Below are positions 7,325-9,981 of a stretch of DNA of 9,981 nucleotides, in pieces (positions within the stretch are counted from its first letter, which is position 1; each line of letters starts with the position of its first letter). Source of the stretch: an uncultured Eubacterium sp. (GTDB taxonomy: Bacteria; Bacillota; Clostridia; Lachnospirales; Lachnospiraceae); the NCBI GenBank assembly GCA_910579145.1, contig CAJTTQ010000092.1, positions 1 to 9,981 of the forward strand. Reading direction: 5' to 3'. The translations under genes were made by a program, and so were the position numbers. The notes under the pieces were generated by a model. That model saw only the letters and a program-made list of their open reading frames with translations. It had not been told where the DNA came from and made no database searches.

Positions 7325-8470
7325 GGCCGTGAGCGGGAATACGCGGATGCGGACGAGACGGTTGATTTATCAAAAGAAAAGGTCGATCTTGAAAAGATCA
7401 GCGTAGACCTGAATAATAAAATGCTTCGTTTGGATTATATTCAAAGGCTTTACGAAGGGATCCGGGAGGCGAAGAGGCAGTGCGGCGATATAAAGACAGA
7501 GTACGGGCAGGTGACTTCGTACCTGAAGGACATACAGCTCATCGATCAGGCACAGCCCGAGGAAAAGAAAGAACTTTTGGAGGCGGCTCAGGCGATCGTG
7601 GAGCTAACGAGGGAGCGGGAAAGCCTGAAACATCGCAAGTACAAATTCAACGATGCCCAAAAGGCCGCAATGGATCATTTTGAGCCTAAAGTGGCAAAGG
7701 ACGTTTCGAACCTCAAAGGGTACGAAGATTATCAAATCAAGGTGAAGCATGATATGCGCCAGCTTGACAGTGAGAAGAGGATCCTGCTTGGCGAGAAACG
7801 GGATATTATCCGGCGGCAGGGGACGCTCCGTCTTGTCAGCAAGGTCCTGGGAGGGATGCTTGCGATGTTCGGCATCCTGATTCTGACGATCTGGTTTGTC
7901 TTTCAGGTAGATATCCAGGTGCCGTTTGTGGCGACGGCGGCGTTTGCCTTTGTCGTTCTCCTCGTCATCGTGCTGGAGTCGAGAAAGAACCGCACGTATA
8001 TGGTCATTACCGAGCGGAAATGTAACCGGGCGATCGCACTTGCCAACCGCACAAAAATCAAATATGTAAACAATACGAGGACGATCGACTATTTGTGCAG
8101 CAAGTATAAAGTCAGGAATGCGACGGAACTCGAATTTGTGTACGACCAGTACCGCAAAGCGAAGCGGGAGTGGGCGAAACAGAGGGAGGATGCTTTTCTT
8201 CTCAATGAAAAGAATGAAATCCTCTTGCAGGAACTGGAGGCGCTCGGAGTGAAGGACAAGAGCATCTGGCTTCATCAGGCGAATGCGATCGTAGAGCCGA
8301 AAGATATGGTAGAAGTTAGACACAGCCTGAATGAACGGCGGCAGAAACTGCGCGAGCAGATTGACTATAATAACGGGATCATGCAGGATTTTCTAGGGGA
8401 ACTGGAGCGTATTCAGAAAAAGAGTCCGGAGTACGCGCAGGAGATCGAGGAAATGCTGCAGCAATCATAA
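7259..8470 (+). CDS. Coiled-coil protein with two-helix membrane hairpin
   Basis: This is a 403-residue protein. A short basic N-terminus (residues 2-12, FGKRRKK) leads into an acidic segment, then a long charged, helical, probably coiled-coil region (about 40-190). Two closely spaced membrane helices follow (about 193-215 and 222-241), joined by a very short VDIQVP turn. A second long helical region covers about 295-400. Because the loop between the helices is tiny, both coiled-coil arms must lie on the same side, most likely in the cytoplasm. I do not recognise a named family. The layout suggests an anchor or tether for the soluble repeat proteins encoded upstream. GGAGG at 7250-7254 lies 4 bases before ATG 7259, and the start overlaps the stop of gene 5 (ATGA), which implies coupled translation. 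Confidence 0.7.
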   Translation: MKFQLFGKRRKKEHDVPADESAGREREYADADETVDLSKEKVDLEKISVDLNNKMLRLDYIQRLYEGIREAKRQCGDIKTEYGQVTSYLKDIQLIDQAQPEEKKELLEAAQAIVELTRERESLKHRKYKFNDAQKAAMDHFEPKVAKDVSNLKGYEDYQIKVKHDMRQLDSEKRILLGEKRDIIRRQGTLRLVSKVLGGMLAMFGILILTIWFVFQVDIQVPFVATAAFAFVVLLVIVLESRKNRTYMVITERKCNRAIALANRTKIKYVNNTRTIDYLCSKYKVRNATELEFVYDQYRKAKREWAKQREDAFLLNEKNEILLQELEALGVKDKSIWLHQANAIVEPKDMVEVRHSLNERRQKLREQIDYNNGIMQDFLGELERIQKKSPEYAQEIEEMLQQS

Positions 8471-8484
8471 CATGGAACAGAAAA

Positions 8485-8498
8485 TGGAGGAAGTGATG
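8485..8498 (+). promoter_or_regulatory. Ribosome binding site that sets the thiE start
   Basis: GGAGG at 8486-8490 stands 5 bases before ATG 8496. The in-frame ATG at 8472 has no comparable site, and the ATG at 8484 overlaps this one. Choosing 8496 gives 212 residues, close to the normal ThiE length. Confidence 0.75.
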
Positions 8499-9134
8499 AA
8501 ACCAAGAGTAGATTATTCCCTTTACCTTTGTACCGACCGGGAACTGATGACCTCGGATACGATTGAAGAGGGGGTGGAGCTGGCGATCAAAGGCGGTGTG
8601 ACGATCGTGCAGCTGCGAGAAAAAAATTGTCTGGGAAAGGAGTTTCTCCGCATCGCCCGCAGCGTAAAAGAGGTGACGGACGCGTATGAGATCCCGCTGA
8701 TCATCAATGACAGGATCGATATCGCGGTGGCGGTCGATGCAGATGGCGTTCATTTGGGACAAAAAGATATTCCGGCTGGCGTGGCGCGGGAAATGCTGGG
8801 AAAGCATAAGATCATCGGCGTATCTGCTTACAATGCAGAACTTGCCCTGCGGGCACAGAAAGACGGCGCCGATTATATCGGGGTCGGAGATGTGTTTGGC
8901 ACGTCAACGAAAGCTGATACCCACCACGTTTCTTACGAGGAACTTCTTAAGATAAGAAAAACAGTGAAAATCCCGATCGTTGCGATCGGAGGCGTCAAAC
9001 CGGAACATATGCCCCGCCTGACGGGGACGGGAGTGGACGGTGTTGCCGTCGTATCCGCCGTCCTCGGCGCCAAAAACATAACAGAAGCAGCCGAAGAGAT
9101 GATCCGTCAGATGGAAAAACTCCGGCTGCCATAA
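8496..9134 (+). CDS. thiE: Thiamine-phosphate synthase (ThiE)
   Basis: The 212-residue length is normal for ThiE, a cytoplasmic TIM-barrel enzyme. It joins hydroxymethylpyrimidine diphosphate and the thiazole phosphate (HET-P) into thiamine phosphate, releasing pyrophosphate. Family motifs appear in order: VQLREK (38-43), NDRIDIAVAVDADGVHLGQ (71-89) with the N71-D72 pair, D91, GVS (108-110), GVGDVFGTSTKAD (129-141), the GG phosphate-binding turn AIGGV (163-167) and GVAVVSAV (182-189). The pyrophosphate-side loop is unusual: common ThiE sequences read G-P/H-x-F/Y-P-T-x-T-K, and here the two variable prolines are D132 and G135. The TSTK core is kept, so activity is likely. It sits 25 bases after gene 6 and may be read through from the operon. 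I see no TPP riboswitch and no other thi gene beside it, so its regulation is unclear. Confidence 0.93.
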   Translation: MKPRVDYSLYLCTDRELMTSDTIEEGVELAIKGGVTIVQLREKNCLGKEFLRIARSVKEVTDAYEIPLIINDRIDIAVAVDADGVHLGQKDIPAGVAREMLGKHKIIGVSAYNAELALRAQKDGADYIGVGDVFGTSTKADTHHVSYEELLKIRKTVKIPIVAIGGVKPEHMPRLTGTGVDGVAVVSAVLGAKNITEAAEEMIRQMEKLRLP

Positions 9135-9135
9135 A

Positions 9136-9981
9136 TCATTTTTTGAGATTTTCGAGCAGCATCACGGGAATGCGCAGATTGCCAGTCCCAGTGCCCATCT
9201 CAATATCCGGTTTATTGTCTCCGTGAAAGTCGGAGCCGCCGGTGATGAACAGTTCATATTCGCTGGCAAGTTTTCGGACAAACGCCTCGTCCGTGCCGTG
9301 GTTGCGCGAGTACAACGCCTCGATCCCGCAGATGCCGTACCCTTTCAGCGTAAAAAGCATCGCGCGGATCTCGCTGACCGATAGTTTGTACAAAAGCGGG
9401 TGGGCGAGTACCGGAATGCCGCCGGCATTTTGTATGAGTGTAATGGCGCCTTCCGGTGTCAGGTATTCCCGGTTCACAAAATACGGACTGTCGATCGCCA
9501 GGCATGTCCGAAAGGCGGCATCCATCGATGGAACGCCGCCATTTTCGAGTAATAGCTTGGCAAAATGTGCCCTCGTAATGATCATATTACCAAATTTTTC
9601 CGTGAGTTCTTCATAACTGATCGGATATCCGGCGTCATGAAGGTTCTCACACATTTTTTTATTGCGGTTGTCCCGCTCTTTTGCCACCTGTTCCAAGGTG
9701 GAAACGAGGACAGGATCGTGGTGGTCGATCTGGTATCCTAAAATATGGATTTCCACGTTCTGACCGGTGCGCACCCCGGGACTGGCCTCCACTTCATACT
9801 GGCAGGACAGTTCGACGCCTGGGATGACCTGGATATGATTTTCCAGTTCCGTTGCTTTGCGCATGGCGCGTTCCACGCCGTCGACTGTGTCGTGGTCGGT
9901 GAGGGCGAATGCCACAAGATCGTTTTCAATCCCCCGGACCACAAGCTCTTCGGGAGTAAAGGTTCCGTCGGAACAGTTCGA
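9136..9981 (-). CDS. PHP-domain metal-dependent phosphoesterase (YciV/RNase AM-like), 5' end missing
   Basis: The visible 281 codons end at TGA (complement of 9136-9138). The frame stays open to the window edge, where it reads SNCSDGTFTPEELV, so the true start lies outside, probably less than a dozen codons away with the usual DLHxH opening. PHP motifs follow: FALTDHDTVDG, IPGVELSC, EIHILGY, the TRAHFAKLLLENGGVP segment, IPVLAHPLLY, GIEALYS and the terminal metal ligands GGSDFHGDNKP. This is the set found in the TrpH/YciV group, whose members act as 3',5'-nucleoside bisphosphate phosphatases or as 5'-3' exonucleases that trim RNA ends (RNase AM). Histidines and aspartates bind a metal cluster. 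The exact substrate cannot be told from sequence. It converges on thiE with one base between the stop codons and no visible terminator between them. The apparent GTG start near 9942 is internal. Confidence 0.9.
   Translation of the reverse strand, partial: SNCSDGTFTPEELVVRGIENDLVAFALTDHDTVDGVERAMRKATELENHIQVIPGVELSCQYEVEASPGVRTGQNVEIHILGYQIDHHDPVLVSTLEQVAKERDNRNKKMCENLHDAGYPISYEELTEKFGNMIITRAHFAKLLLENGGVPSMDAAFRTCLAIDSPYFVNREYLTPEGAITLIQNAGGIPVLAHPLLYKLSVSEIRAMLFTLKGYGICGIEALYSRNHGTDEAFVRKLASEYELFITGGSDFHGDNKPDIEMGTGTGNLRIPVMLLENLKK

Noticed and set aside
7604..8323. Minus-strand open frame of 239 codons opposite gene 6
   Set aside because: Its composition mirrors the Lys/Glu-rich coiled coil on the other strand, it shows no motif, and it breaks an operon whose spacing is otherwise continuous.
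8400..8495. TPP riboswitch upstream of thiE
   Set aside because: The conserved CTGAGA and related TPP-aptamer elements are not seen, and the stretch is the coding end of gene 6 plus only 25 bases of gap.

Overview
The window looks like a chromosomal segment from a low-GC-lineage Gram-positive anaerobe, most likely a Clostridia/Lachnospiraceae relative. The reasons are the dense same-strand packing, strong GGAGG-type ribosome binding sites, roughly balanced base composition, and a cluster that I recognise from memory as the DUF5717/DUF5716 families, which I associate with that group. No tools were used, so all family names rest on motif recognition.

Layout. Bases 1-75 hold only the tail of whatever lies upstream. 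Gene 1 (76-618) is a small six-helix MntP/YtaF-type membrane protein. An 89-base gap follows. It carries a good sigma-A-like promoter (TTTACA, 17 bases, TACAAT) and a TTACA/TGTAA inverted repeat. From it an apparent operon runs on the plus strand. Gene 2 is a membrane protein with a soluble helical tail, possibly a dead M50-protease relative. Gene 3 is a giant 1178-residue protein with beta domains and a helical repeat superhelix (DUF5717-like). Gene 4 is a degenerate actin/Hsp70-fold protein (DUF5716-like). Gene 5 is a TPR protein, and gene 6 is a coiled-coil protein with a two-helix membrane hairpin. Gaps are 17, 5 and 14 bases, then an ATGA overlap. thiE (thiamine-phosphate synthase) follows after 25 bases. 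A minus-strand PHP-domain phosphoesterase/RNase gene converges on thiE with one base between the stop codons and runs off the right edge of the window.

How the genes may work together. Genes 2 to 6 share the look of one uncharacterised assembly: two membrane-anchored proteins, two helical-repeat scaffolds and one nucleotide-fold protein that has lost most phosphate-binding residues. Nothing in them suggests secretion of the large proteins, so I infer a complex on the cytoplasmic face of the membrane. Its function is unknown. The genes at the edges (MntP/YtaF-like, ThiE, PHP) are recognisable housekeeping or metabolic types and need not be functionally connected.

Several annotated starts should be moved downstream, judging by ribosome binding sites: gene 2 to 708, gene 3 to 1694, gene 4 to 5236, gene 5 to 6465 and thiE to 8496. 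No tRNA, rRNA, CRISPR, insertion sequence or phage feature was seen.
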